From CAYOLL01 sp964404765 [NCBI: uncultured Gemmatimonadota bacterium] (GTDB lineage: Bacteria > 4572-55), in assembly GCA_964404765.1 (NCBI GenBank), contig CAYOLL010000025.1, positions 1 through 51,477 on the forward strand: DNA of 51,477 nucleotides, read 5' to 3'. The notes under the pieces are model-generated. The model saw only the letters and a program-made list of their open reading frames with translations, was not told the origin of the DNA and did no database searches. This document shows positions 17,156 through 25,038 of this stretch, one piece after another (within the stretch, counting starts at the first letter, position 1; each line of letters starts with the position of its first letter). Made by a program: the position numbers and the translations under genes.

Positions 17156-18850
17156 TCAAAAACCGCTTTCATCCACGCCGGCCAGCCACTCTTCAACGGT
17201 TTGAATCACCTGCGACAATGTGCCTTCCGCAAAAGGCGACTTAAGATTAGCTAATTGCAGCAATTCCAAAAACGACCGGCTGCCGCCCGCCTGACACAGT
17301 CGCACATAATCCGGCCAGGCTGTGGCATCATGGGTTATCATGCGCTGCCAAAACTGCAACGCGCCTACTTCGGCGATGTTGTAGCCCATCATATAAAACG
17401 GTAATTGGTAAAGATGCATTTGCATTTGCCAAGCTCCACCTTCTTCCAAAAAACGATTCTCATCATAATTGCGGTGAGGTCGGTAGGCTCGGTCCAACTT
17501 CCGCCACAGGGCTTTGCGCGCGACCGGGCTCAACTCGGGTTGCTCGTAAACCGTGTGCTCAAACGCATCCAGGGCGGCGGTGTATGTCGCGCCACCCAAA
17601 AATTGCTTTAAACGGGTAGATTTATACTTGATTGCATCGTCGCCAAAAAAACGCTCCAGCCACGGCCAGGTCAAGTATTCCATGCCAAATGAATGAATTT
17701 CTATCGCCTCAATGGTCGGCCAATAGTACTCCGTAATTTCAAAATGACGGCTGCAATAATATTGAAACGCATGGCCGACTTCATGCGTAATGAGACCCAC
17801 GTCATCCCCCGTGCCGGCACAGTTGGCCAGAATATACGGCATTTTGTAAGCGCTAAACATGGTGGCATAGCCCGGCATGGCCACTTTACCCGGCCTGTTC
17901 AACAAATCCATAAACTCCCGCGTGAATAAGGCTTCAAAAAGTTCGTGCGTTTCCGGGGAAAGCTCGGCGTACATTTGGCGGACGGTTTGCTCAAGCCAAT
18001 TGCTGTCGCCTTTGAGCTTGGGATTGCCGTGTCGGAACCTCAGCCCTTCGTCATAATACAATAGACGATCCAGACCCAGCGCCAAGTGCTGCCGTTCCTT
18101 CAAACGGCTGACTAACGGCGCTATCGTATCCTGGATTTGCCGCCGAAAAACGGCCACATCCGCCGGCCCGTAATCGGTGCGATTCAAGCGCGCGTAGGCC
18201 ATTTCCACAAAATTTTTAAAACCCAATTTGACGGCCATTTGATGGCGCAATTTGACCAAATCGTCATAAATCCGATCCAGCATCCCGGTGTTATCGGCAT
18301 AGACGCTCCAAAAGGCTTCACTGGCTTGGCGGCGCGTTTCGCGGTTGAGATCGCTCATAAACGGCGTCAAACCCCACAAGTTGCGCTCCTGTCCATCAAA
18401 CTGAACTCTGGCGGATGACAGCGTTTCCCCATACGCCGCCATGAGTTCGTTTTCTTGACGCAAGTCATCCAGAATTTTTGGATGCAGGGTTTTGACCCTG
18501 GATGCTGCCGTGCGGAATAATTGTGCGCCAACCCGCTGCTCCAGATCGGCGCGAAAGGGCGAGCGCAGCAAAGCCTGATAGTACAACGTCAGTTGATGCT
18601 CAAAGTCTGGGTCGACCTGATCTGCATATTTACTTTCCGCCGTGTAAAAAGGGTCGGTCATGTCCAGATGATGGCGCATCCGGGCCAAGCTGAGTACCAG
18701 AAACTCATTTCGCAAGCGATAAATTTCCGGAATTAACTCAATTTGGACAGCCGCGCTTGACGCTTGGTCGAATTGATCCAGAATATTGGAAAAATCAGCC
18801 TTAAACTTGTCAATATCTGGCCGTTGATAGGGGATCTCCGAGAATTTCAT
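17156..18850 (-). CDS. M3-family oligoendopeptidase
   Basis: 564 residues, close to the oligoendopeptidase F norm. The zinc site HExxH appears as ITHEVGHAFQYY with the third ligand region EAIEIHSFGMEY downstream. The substrate-side tail motif (YRPHRNYDENRFLEEGGAWQMQMHLY) is also typical of M3. No signal peptide, so it probably acts in the cytosol on short peptides. It is next to the secreted M16 peptidase (46 bp between them, same strand), suggesting joint use in peptide turnover. ATG 18850 follows AAGGTAAGG. Confidence 0.92.
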   Translation of the reverse strand: MKFSEIPYQRPDIDKFKADFSNILDQFDQASSAAVQIELIPEIYRLRNEFLVLSLARMRHHLDMTDPFYTAESKYADQVDPDFEHQLTLYYQALLRSPFRADLEQRVGAQLFRTAASRVKTLHPKILDDLRQENELMAAYGETLSSARVQFDGQERNLWGLTPFMSDLNRETRRQASEAFWSVYADNTGMLDRIYDDLVKLRHQMAVKLGFKNFVEMAYARLNRTDYGPADVAVFRRQIQDTIAPLVSRLKERQHLALGLDRLLYYDEGLRFRHGNPKLKGDSNWLEQTVRQMYAELSPETHELFEALFTREFMDLLNRPGKVAMPGYATMFSAYKMPYILANCAGTGDDVGLITHEVGHAFQYYCSRHFEITEYYWPTIEAIEIHSFGMEYLTWPWLERFFGDDAIKYKSTRLKQFLGGATYTAALDAFEHTVYEQPELSPVARKALWRKLDRAYRPHRNYDENRFLEEGGAWQMQMHLYQLPFYMMGYNIAEVGALQFWQRMITHDATAWPDYVRLCQAGGSRSFLELLQLANLKSPFAEGTLSQVIQTVEEWLAGVDESGF

Positions 18851-18883
18851 GGTTACCTTACCTTGGTGACTTCGTGGCTGATG

Positions 18884-18985
18884 AATAATTCAGGCTTAAT
18901 CTTAATCGAAAAGCTCACAAAATTTATCGTAGCGTTTTCTTTTCTTTGCGTAACTCTGCGTAAGACTCTGCGAACTTTGCGGTTA
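18884..18985. repeat. partial TGAATAATTCAGG element
   Basis: TGAATAATTCAGG at 18882-18894 is the right-hand end of the element family seen at 8039, 9039, 36715 and 49522. The downstream TTTGCGTAACTCTGCGTAAGACTCTGCG-like stretch resembles the family's internal repeats (given here only as a description). The second terminus is missing, so this is a remnant. Confidence 0.45.
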
Positions 18986-19090
18986 AAAAAGAGTGTGGTT
19001 TACCTTGCTAACTTGCAGGAAGATTCCTCTGGAATGACACCTTGCTTCAAATGCTAAATTTGTCGGATTTTTTAGAAATGTATACTAGTC

Positions 19091-19224
19091 CTAGTCAACA
19101 ACATTTTACACACTTGTCATGCCGGAATGTTTCTATCCGGCATCTTGTTTGCCTGAAAGAAGATTCCGGTTAAAAACATACCGGAATGACACCGACAAAA
19201 AGTGTTCTAAAGGTCGTTGACTAG
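19091..19224. repeat. CTAGTCAAC-ended MITE-like element
   Basis: Terminal inverted repeats CTAGTCAACAAC (19091-19102) and GTCGTTGACTAG (19213-19224). Inside are the hairpin GCCGGAATG...ATCCGGCAT and the right half ACATACCGGAATGACACCG. A reverse-oriented copy begins at 51428 and runs off the window end. No ORF. The rest of 18851-19610 holds the short palindrome at 19549 and no gene that I can support. Confidence 0.8.
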
Positions 19225-19548
19225 TACAGATTTTTTAGAAATGTGTGATTCATTTGAAGTTTTGGTATTACAATTTTTTGAGGAGATTAACGATTGGAAT
19301 AAGCTGAAGTTAAAAAAACGTTCAGCCGCGTCAGGTAAGCGTTTAAGCGGCGCTGAGTGTGTAGATTCAAGTGGCGGAAACCCCTGAGGACAAACGCCGG
19401 TTGTTGACACGGCAGCGCGGCGACCCTGCAAAAACAGGCCAACGATGGCAAGCGTAAAGGTCAAGCGCCCATCGAAATCCTGACCGGCAAACCTTTGGGA
19501 TGTCTACTGCTACGCGGCGTAAGTTCGTGTGAACGTTTTCGACGATCA

Positions 19549-19581
19549 AAACCTGACGGGTTTCCAAAACCCGTCAGGTTT
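19549..19581. repeat. 33-bp palindrome, possible terminator of the E2 gene
   Basis: Perfect 15-bp arms AAACCTGACGGGTTT (19549-19563) and AAACCCGTCAGGTTT (19567-19581) with a 3-nt centre, the same design as 830-862. It lies 30 bp past the stop of the minus-strand E2 gene. The T-run after the stem on that strand is short, so termination is plausible rather than clear. Confidence 0.65.
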
Positions 19582-19610
19582 GTGTTCACAAAAATTTATG
19601 CCGAACAGCA

Positions 19611-21038
19611 CTACATCATCAGCAGCGTTAAGGGATCAGCCAGCATCTGGCAGACATCCTTCAAAAAGCGGGTCACTTGTCCACCGTCCACGACACGATG
19701 GTCAACCGATATCGACAACGGCAGCACGCTTCCGGCGACAACCTCATCCTTCTCGTTGACGACCGGCGCTTTCATTAAGCGGCCCACGCCCAAAATCGCC
19801 ACTTCCGGATAATTGATAATCGGCGTGCCATAGATCCCGGCAATAGCGCCATAGTTGGTGATGGTAAAGGTGCCGCCCTTCAACTCGCTCAGGCTGATTT
19901 TCCGCTGTCTGGCCCGCTCGGCCAAATCATTAATTTTAACGGCCAGATCATAGATCGACAACCGATCCACATCACGAATAACCGGCACTACCAATCCTTC
20001 CGGCGCATCTACGGCAATACCGATATGATAATCGTATTTATAGATCAGCCGGTTATTTTCCAGATCAATTTCGCTGTTCAACACAGGATATTTTTTCAGA
20101 CCGGCGACCACGGCTTTCAAAATAAAAGGCAGGTAGCTTAGCTTGACGCCCAGCCGATCAAATTTTTGCTTCTGCTCGTTCCGGAAGGCGACCAGACGCG
20201 AAACTTCGGTTTCCTCAAAGACGGTCATGTGTGCGGCAGTGTGCTTGGACAGCGTCATTTGTCGGGCAATGGCCTTGCGAATCTGGCTCAGCGGCTCGTA
20301 GGCAACACGCGGCCCGCCGCTTTCCGCCGATGAAGTCGCCGGCAACTTTGACGCTACGATCTGGGCGGTGGGAGCTGTCTGCCGGGCAGCCTGTAAATCT
20401 GTAACAACTTGCGGACCGGCGCTTTCCGCCGCCTTTTTTGGCGACACCGCCGGCGTGGCAGGAACAGCCTGCTGCGCGGCATAGAATGCCTGAATGTCGT
20501 TTTTCATGATCCGTCCATCAGGGCCGCTGCCGGAAATTTTATGGATGTCCACGCCCATCTCCCGAGCCATCGCCCGTGCAACCGGAGTCGCCAGCGCTTT
20601 GCGGGACGCGATCGGTGGTTCCGGCGTATAAGTCTGTCCTTCATTGCTGCTCGGCAGCACGTCGGAATCACCGGCGATTTTGATTTGCCCAACGACACCC
20701 TGTTCGTCTTTTTTCTCTGGGGGTGTTCCCGGCGATGTTTTTGGCGCAGCGATTGAATGACCGGCCGGTGCGGTTTTTTCAGACGCAGGCTCGTCTTCGC
20801 CGATAACATCAATAATGATCAGTGGCGCACCAACTTTTATAACATCGCCCACATTGCCGAATTTTTCTAAAATAATTCCGTCGCGTGGCGATGGAATATC
20901 GTCTACCACTTTATCCGTTTCCACATTTATAACCGGTTCGCCGGATTTGATGGATTTCCCGACTTCAGTATACCATTGCAGAATTTTACCTTCGGCGATA
21001 CCTTCGCCGATGTCCGGGAAATAGAATATGAATTTCAT
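19611..21038 (-). CDS. 2-oxoacid dehydrogenase E2 (dihydrolipoamide acyltransferase)
   Basis: 475 residues. The N-terminal lipoyl domain (~1-80) has the lipoylated lysine in NVETDKVVDDIPSP. An E3/E1-binding domain lies at ~140-180 (ATPVARAMAREMGVDIHKI), between Ala/Pro-rich linkers, followed by the catalytic acyltransferase domain (~240-475) with the HxxxDG motif as SVDHRVVDGGQ. The enzyme transfers the acyl group from lipoamide to CoA in pyruvate or branched-chain 2-oxoacid dehydrogenase complexes; sequence alone does not fix the substrate. The E1 and E3 genes are not in this window on either side, so the complex must be assembled from distant loci. ATG 21038 follows AAGGAG. Confidence 0.93.
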   Translation of the reverse strand: MKFIFYFPDIGEGIAEGKILQWYTEVGKSIKSGEPVINVETDKVVDDIPSPRDGIILEKFGNVGDVIKVGAPLIIIDVIGEDEPASEKTAPAGHSIAAPKTSPGTPPEKKDEQGVVGQIKIAGDSDVLPSSNEGQTYTPEPPIASRKALATPVARAMAREMGVDIHKISGSGPDGRIMKNDIQAFYAAQQAVPATPAVSPKKAAESAGPQVVTDLQAARQTAPTAQIVASKLPATSSAESGGPRVAYEPLSQIRKAIARQMTLSKHTAAHMTVFEETEVSRLVAFRNEQKQKFDRLGVKLSYLPFILKAVVAGLKKYPVLNSEIDLENNRLIYKYDYHIGIAVDAPEGLVVPVIRDVDRLSIYDLAVKINDLAERARQRKISLSELKGGTFTITNYGAIAGIYGTPIINYPEVAILGVGRLMKAPVVNEKDEVVAGSVLPLSISVDHRVVDGGQVTRFLKDVCQMLADPLTLLMM

Positions 21039-21332
21039 GCGTACTCCTTATATAAAATTACTCCCAAACATTTGCGTTGTGCGCGAGAATGTTAATCAGA
21101 TCTGACAGGTTTCGGAAATTCATCAGTTCTTCGAGTCTGCGAGTCTTTGTGGTTGCGCTTGTGAATATTCCAGGTCAGTGCATTTGCAACTTTCTTCCGA
21201 GTCCGGAATTTCCCAAGCCGGGTAAATAAACAAAATTACTTATGAAAAGTCAAGATTGTTTCCTAATTTCCTATTCAGCCTGTAAACAAACACCCTGAAA
21301 AAGCAAATGGCGGCGTCACTATTTTTGACGAT

Positions 21333-21370
21333 TTGACGCAGTAGCCGTCACTTGACGCAGTAGCCGTCAC
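21333..21370. repeat. two-copy 19-bp tandem repeat
   Basis: TTGACGCAGTAGCCGTCAC at 21333-21351 is repeated exactly at 21352-21370, followed by the first four bases of a third copy. It lies in the 790-bp non-coding stretch 21039-21829, which also holds the 21399 element and a promoter. Confidence 0.85.
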
Positions 21371-21398
21371 TTGAATTGCAGACACCGGCAAGCTTCAA

Positions 21399-21516
21399 TT
21401 GTACCTAACACTCTTTCAGTCTGTCATGCCCGAATGTTTCTATCGGGCATCCACAGCCCGACTGGATTCCCGCTAACAACATGCGGGAATGGCACCCTTG
21501 GAAGTGCTAGGTACAA
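21399..21516. repeat. TTGTACCTA-ended MITE-like element (118 bp)
   Basis: Terminal inverted repeats TTGTACCTAACACT (21399-21412) and AGTGCTAGGTACAA (21503-21516), 13 of 14 paired. The interior GTCATGCCCGAATGTTTCTA is nearly the same as the interior of the element at 19091 (GTCATGCCGGAATGTTTCTA), so the two are related although their ends differ. Confidence 0.8.
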
Positions 21517-21740
21517 AATGGTATTTTATGAAACTTGCCCGGACACCTTTGCGAATTTTTTTTTATTCCAACACCGCAAAAATTTTTCGGGTGTAAAACG
21601 CTTGAAGATCAATTAATTGGAAACGAAAAGTAAGTTGACAGTTACACGTTTTATGAATAGATTGGTATTCGGGCTTTAACTTAAAATTGAATCTGACGCA
21701 AAAATAGCGCAGTGAATTAAATTGCCAGAGGAAAAATTTC

Positions 21741-21769
21741 TTGACAATTGGCTGTTTATCGGATAGCTT
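21741..21769 (+). promoter_or_regulatory. putative promoter of the receiver gene
   Basis: TTGACA (21741-21746), 17-bp spacer, TAGCTT (21764-21769). Good -35, weaker -10. It lies 60 bp upstream of the CheY-like gene. Confidence 0.5.
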
Positions 21770-21829
21770 TTTTAATTAAGGTTAGCTTGTTTATAAAACT
21801 CGTCGTCGGACAGCTTAAAGGAGAGGCAA

Positions 21830-22198
21830 ATGCCTTATAAAGTGTTGGTTTGTGATGATGAACCGTATATTTTAGAATCAGTCGCCTATATTATTGAAAA
21901 AGAAGGCTACGAAGTGATCACGGCCGAAGACGGTGAGCAGGGCCTGAGTACGGCACGAGCCGAAAAGCCGAATATTATGTTTTTAGACGTTATGATGCCG
22001 AAAATGACCGGCTACGAAGTATGCGAAGCGCTTAAAAGAGACCCGTCTACAAAAAACATCCATATTATTATGCTTACCGCACGTGGCCAGGATACGGACG
22101 AAGAGCGCGCCCATGAAGTCGGCGCCGATGAATATATGACCAAACCCTTTAGTCCGCGCAAGCTAAAACAGCGGTTGCGCGAGCTGATGCCGCAATAA
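21830..22198 (+). CDS. single-domain response regulator (CheY-like)
   Basis: 122 residues, just the receiver domain. The acidic pair (CDDEPYI), phospho-acceptor aspartate (MFLDVMMPKM), switch threonine (IMLTARGQ) and lysine (YMTKPFSP) are all present. It should be phosphorylated by a histidine kinase encoded elsewhere. AAAGGAGAGG precedes ATG 21830. A cyclase gene follows 170 bp on, behind a terminator, so the two may be functionally linked but are probably separate transcripts. Confidence 0.93.
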   Translation: MPYKVLVCDDEPYILESVAYIIEKEGYEVITAEDGEQGLSTARAEKPNIMFLDVMMPKMTGYEVCEALKRDPSTKNIHIIMLTARGQDTDEERAHEVGADEYMTKPFSPRKLKQRLRELMPQ

Positions 22199-22218
22199 CC
22201 TTCCTCTGCAGACATTTT

Positions 22219-22248
22219 GCCCCGGTTCTTTTTTAGGCGGGGCTTTTA
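22219..22248 (+). terminator. rho-independent terminator
   Basis: GCCCCG (22219-22224) pairs with CGGGGC (22238-22243), followed by TTTTAT, 20 bp after the receiver gene. Confidence 0.65.
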
Positions 22249-22331
22249 TGTGTCGATCCCGCTCTACAGTCTCTTCATTTAACCGTCTTTTTCCGAACAT
22301 CCGTTAAGCTGACTCGTCTTTCCATAGGCTT

Positions 22332-22361
22332 TTGTCACCAAAACGTATCACGTGCTATAAA
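22332..22361 (+). promoter_or_regulatory. putative promoter giving a leaderless cyclase mRNA
   Basis: TTGTCA (22332-22337), 18-bp spacer, TATAAA (22356-22361). A start site ~7 bp on would coincide with the ATG at 22369, which has no ribosome-binding site. Confidence 0.4.
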
Positions 22362-22368
22362 CTATCCC

Positions 22369-23610
22369 ATGAACGACACATCCGAGCATATAATCAGCAA
22401 ACTTCAGCGCAAAGTCGGAAGCTTGACGGAAGAGTTGTTGCAAGCCTACGAAGAGCTAAACCTGATGTATGATATGGCCGAGATGTTTAGCTCGTTGACC
22501 GATTTTGATGAGGTCAGCAAAACCGTTCTGGGCGAGGCGCTTGAGTTTTTGGAGGCCGATAAAGGCTGGCTGGTCATCTTTGAGAAGGAATCCGGCACGC
22601 TTACCAATCGCGCCCGGCACGGTGTTAATTTACAAGCGTGCTCTTTTTTTAATGCCAACCTGGTGATTAATGTGGTCTCATCCGGACGGCCTGTTTTGAT
22701 TAATAACGTCCGTGAGCAATTTGGCTTGAATGGGGATGCAAGCTGGCCGGAAACATTGATCTGCTTACCACTGAAAACCAAAGAAGAAGTTCTGGGCGCG
22801 ATTGTTTTGGGCCGTGACACCGTTGGCCATATTTTTACTGCCGGCGATTTGAAATTGATGAAAGTTTTGTGCACCCAATCTGCATCCGCGATCAAGACGG
22901 CCCACTTGGTTTATCATTTGCAGGAGTTATACGAGAAGCTGCGTGAACATGATCGGGTACGTGGCGCGTTAGGCCGTTACCTGCCCAGTCAATTGGTCGA
23001 CAAAGTTATCCGCGGCGAAGAGCGGCTGACGCTGGGTGGGGAATTGGTCCATGTGTCCGTCCTGTTTGCAGATATTCGTGGATTCACACGAATCATGACC
23101 ACCATGCCGCCCAAAAAAGTGGTGGATTTGCTGAATCGCTATTTTGCGGTGATGATTGACAGCGTTTTTGCCTATGAAGGGACATTAGATAAAATCATGG
23201 GCGATGCGGTTATGGCAATTTTTGGCGCGCCGGTCGCGCATGAAGAGACCGAGCTGCGCGCCGTGCAAGCCGGTTTGATGATGCAAAAAGAAATTCGCAA
23301 ACTTAATGAAACGCTTATAAGTGAAGGTGAACAGCCGATTAATGTCGGCATCGGCATTTCCACCGGGGAAGTGATTTGTGGCAATGTCGGCTCGCAGGAC
23401 CGCATGGAATTTACGGTGATGGGCGATCCGGTTAATGTCGCTTTCCGACTACAAAATGTGGCCAATCACGAACAAGTCTTGATTACGGAAAGCACTTTTA
23501 TCGCCATTGAAAACCGTCTGGACTATAAAACACATGAGCCGATTAAATTTAAGGGTAAAGATAAACCGATCGGCATTTATGAGGCGTTGACGGTCAAAAC
23601 CCTGCAATAA
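22369..23610 (+). CDS. GAF-domain class III adenylate/guanylate cyclase
   Basis: 413 residues. A short coiled coil (~1-40) leads into a GAF sensor domain (~45-185), then a linker helix and a class III cyclase catalytic domain (~215-405). Both metal aspartates are present (SVLFADIRGFTRI and IMGDAVMAIFGAP), as are the glycine-rich ISTGEVICGNVGS and transition-state segment MGDPVNVAFRLQ. It is predicted to make cAMP or cGMP in response to a GAF ligand; the base-selecting residues I can see do not settle which. The preceding CheY-like gene suggests a two-component input. No ribosome site is visible before ATG 22369. Confidence 0.92.
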   Translation: MNDTSEHIISKLQRKVGSLTEELLQAYEELNLMYDMAEMFSSLTDFDEVSKTVLGEALEFLEADKGWLVIFEKESGTLTNRARHGVNLQACSFFNANLVINVVSSGRPVLINNVREQFGLNGDASWPETLICLPLKTKEEVLGAIVLGRDTVGHIFTAGDLKLMKVLCTQSASAIKTAHLVYHLQELYEKLREHDRVRGALGRYLPSQLVDKVIRGEERLTLGGELVHVSVLFADIRGFTRIMTTMPPKKVVDLLNRYFAVMIDSVFAYEGTLDKIMGDAVMAIFGAPVAHEETELRAVQAGLMMQKEIRKLNETLISEGEQPINVGIGISTGEVICGNVGSQDRMEFTVMGDPVNVAFRLQNVANHEQVLITESTFIAIENRLDYKTHEPIKFKGKDKPIGIYEALTVKTLQ

Positions 23611-23706
23611 TACGGAAAGAAATGGATATTTCGGCAGTTAGCAGCCGATTTTGGATGTTTTGCAGATTTTATTACCATCTCTCTATAATTGACCAAACTT
23701 TTTTTG

Positions 23707-23735
23707 TTGACAATCACGCCGCAAAAATGTATTTT
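23707..23735 (+). promoter_or_regulatory. promoter of tRNA-Asn
   Basis: TTGACA (23707-23712), 17-bp spacer, TATTTT (23730-23735), 32 bp before the tRNA. Confidence 0.7.
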
Positions 23736-23767
23736 AGCGCTTCGCTTAAACAAAAAAATTCTGCGGT

Positions 23768-23843
23768 TCCTCTGTAGCTCAATCGGCAGAGCGGGTGGCT
23801 GTTAACCACTAGGTTGGGGGTTCGAGTCCCTCCGGAGGAGCCA
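23768..23843 (+). tRNA. tRNA-Asn (GTT anticodon)
   Basis: A 76-nt cloverleaf. Acceptor TCCTCTG pairs with CGGAGGA (23833-23839), D stem GCTC/GAGC, anticodon stem GGTGG/CCACT around loop CTGTTAA (anticodon GTT), T stem GGGGG/CCCTC with loop TTCGAGT, discriminator G, and CCA encoded in the DNA (23841-23843). tRNA genes often mark integration points; here the gene train at 24.1-35.1 kb starts just downstream, but I found no second copy of the tRNA 3' end at the far side. Confidence 0.96.
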
Positions 23844-23853
23844 GTAAAATAGA

Positions 23854-23887
23854 AAGCCGCTTCTTGAAAAAGAAGCGGCTTTTTTTC
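23854..23887 (+). terminator. rho-independent terminator of tRNA-Asn
   Basis: Twelve-bp stem AAGCCGCTTCTT (23854-23865), loop GAAA, AAGAAGCGGCTT (23870-23881), then a T-run. Confidence 0.9.
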
Positions 23888-23908
23888 GTTTAGTCGATTG
23901 CCTGTTAT

Positions 23909-23945
23909 ACCCGTTGGATTTTGCTTGTCCAACGGGTCTTTTTTT
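23909..23945 (+). terminator. second rho-independent terminator
   Basis: ACCCGTTGGA (23909-23918) and TCCAACGGGT (23928-23937) followed by CTTTTTTT. It insulates the following gene train from tRNA transcription. Confidence 0.8.
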
Positions 23946-24051
23946 GTTATGATTTGAACGTCTGCAATGCAAGATTTAAGGACGTTCATCGCACGAAAAC
24001 CATGCGTAGACGCTTCCAACCCCCGCCTCTCTGGAAGATAAATTTCCTCTG

Positions 24052-24080
24052 TTGACAGGCGCATTCAGTTGTGGTATCTT
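24052..24080 (+). promoter_or_regulatory. promoter of the PIN/AAA+/radical-SAM gene train
   Basis: TTGACA (24052-24057), 17-bp spacer, TATCTT (24075-24080), 62 bp before the first start codon. No other equally good promoter is seen in the short gaps of the following ten genes, so it may drive all of them. Confidence 0.65.
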
Positions 24081-24142
24081 TCCTTTGTTCCATCTAATGC
24101 GACTTCAAGTTTAAACATGCTTTATCAAAAGAGGTAACTCTC

Positions 24143-24514
24143 ATGCCAAATGTCCTTTTTGCCATGCCGGTCACCGTGGAGCAGGTGGCCGCAGTGATTG
24201 AGCAAATGAATGACGATGATCAGGAACACTTGTTAGACCTGACACCAAAACTGCGTGAACGGGCCCGTTATCTTCCGTCCCGCACTATTTCGCAGGCGCG
24301 CCAGACAGCCATGCAATTGAAAGCAGAGTTGCAAAATGTGCTTGCCGGCCAATCGTTCTCAGGTGATGAGCCTTTCCTCGATGGCTACACGTTAGACCAA
24401 TATTTGCAATTGCCCGAGGCCGAAAAACAGCGGCTTTGGGATAAATGGGCAACCGTTGACTTGCTCACCTTGCCGGAGCGGGACGTTAAATATGACGCGG
24501 TGTTTGCTCGATAA
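24143..24514 (+). CDS. small protein preceding a PIN-like nuclease, antitoxin-like
   Basis: 123 residues. AAGAGGTAA precedes ATG 24143. The sequence begins MPVTVEQVAAVIEQMNDDDQ after a short leader and contains mostly predicted helices with two polar segments (LRERARYLPSRTISQARQTA; LPEAEKQRLWDKWATVDL). No family is recognised with certainty. Its position, size and 23-bp overlap with a PIN-like gene suggest it is the antitoxin of that pair. Base composition matches the GC-richer host genes, unlike the AT-rich genes that follow from 25039. Confidence 0.65.
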   Translation: MPNVLFAMPVTVEQVAAVIEQMNDDDQEHLLDLTPKLRERARYLPSRTISQARQTAMQLKAELQNVLAGQSFSGDEPFLDGYTLDQYLQLPEAEKQRLWDKWATVDLLTLPERDVKYDAVFAR

Positions 24515-25034
24515 AGTCGTGGCGCGATACCTGCTGCAAGGCTTGCTAAAAATGAGCCGGGGGCAGGAATTGCTGGCGCGGGAACTGCTTTGCGTTGATC
24601 TATTCGGACAGTCGTCAAACGCGCAGCTACAGCTTTGCATATCCCCGGCGACCGAACACGTGCTGGGGCAGATTGCACAAACGCCCAAATATGAACCACT
24701 CATTCGATTTTTTACGACGCGGGTGATGACGCTTTATCCGACCCGGTATTTCAAGCGGTGGTCCCGGCGTCTAAAAGAACTGGGCTTTTCCCGCGAAGAT
24801 GCCGCCATCTTAGCCCTGGCGACATTTGGAACTGATGAAACCGAGCAGTATACCAGTGCAGCTTATGTAGCCACAGCAGATCTCCCCCTGATTCGGCATT
24901 GGGAGACGCAATATGAGGCCATAGAGAAGCGTTTCTCAGCCATGCAGAATCAATTACCGGAGCCGTATTGTCATTTTGAACTGCCAGAAGTGCTTTTACC
25001 AGAGCAGATGCCCTTAAGTTTAAGGAAAACGTGA
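24492..25034 (+). CDS. PIN-like domain protein (putative ribonuclease toxin)
   Basis: 180 residues from ATG 24492, chosen over 24456 because it has GGAGCGGGA upstream and begins at the first PIN strand (MTRCLLDKVVARYLLQ). Acidic positions expected of PIN nucleases are D7, E55 (CISPATEHVLGQ), D103 (FSREDAAILALATFG) and D130 (VATADLPLIRHW). The central part is longer than in VapC. It is probably a metal-dependent RNase controlled by the overlapping upstream protein. Only 4 bp separate it from the next gene, so it is transcriptionally, and perhaps functionally, tied to the AAA+/radical-SAM set, although the base composition changes sharply at the junction. Confidence 0.72.
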   Translation: MTRCLLDKVVARYLLQGLLKMSRGQELLARELLCVDLFGQSSNAQLQLCISPATEHVLGQIAQTPKYEPLIRFFTTRVMTLYPTRYFKRWSRRLKELGFSREDAAILALATFGTDETEQYTSAAYVATADLPLIRHWETQYEAIEKRFSAMQNQLPEPYCHFELPEVLLPEQMPLSLRKT

Positions 25035-25038
25035 GCCT

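Noticed and set aside
19411-19527. Possible transposase remnant (NDGKRKGQAPIEILTGK on the plus strand)
   Set aside because: The phrase resembles transposase C-termini, but it is too short, no other domain is readable and stops interrupt both sides.
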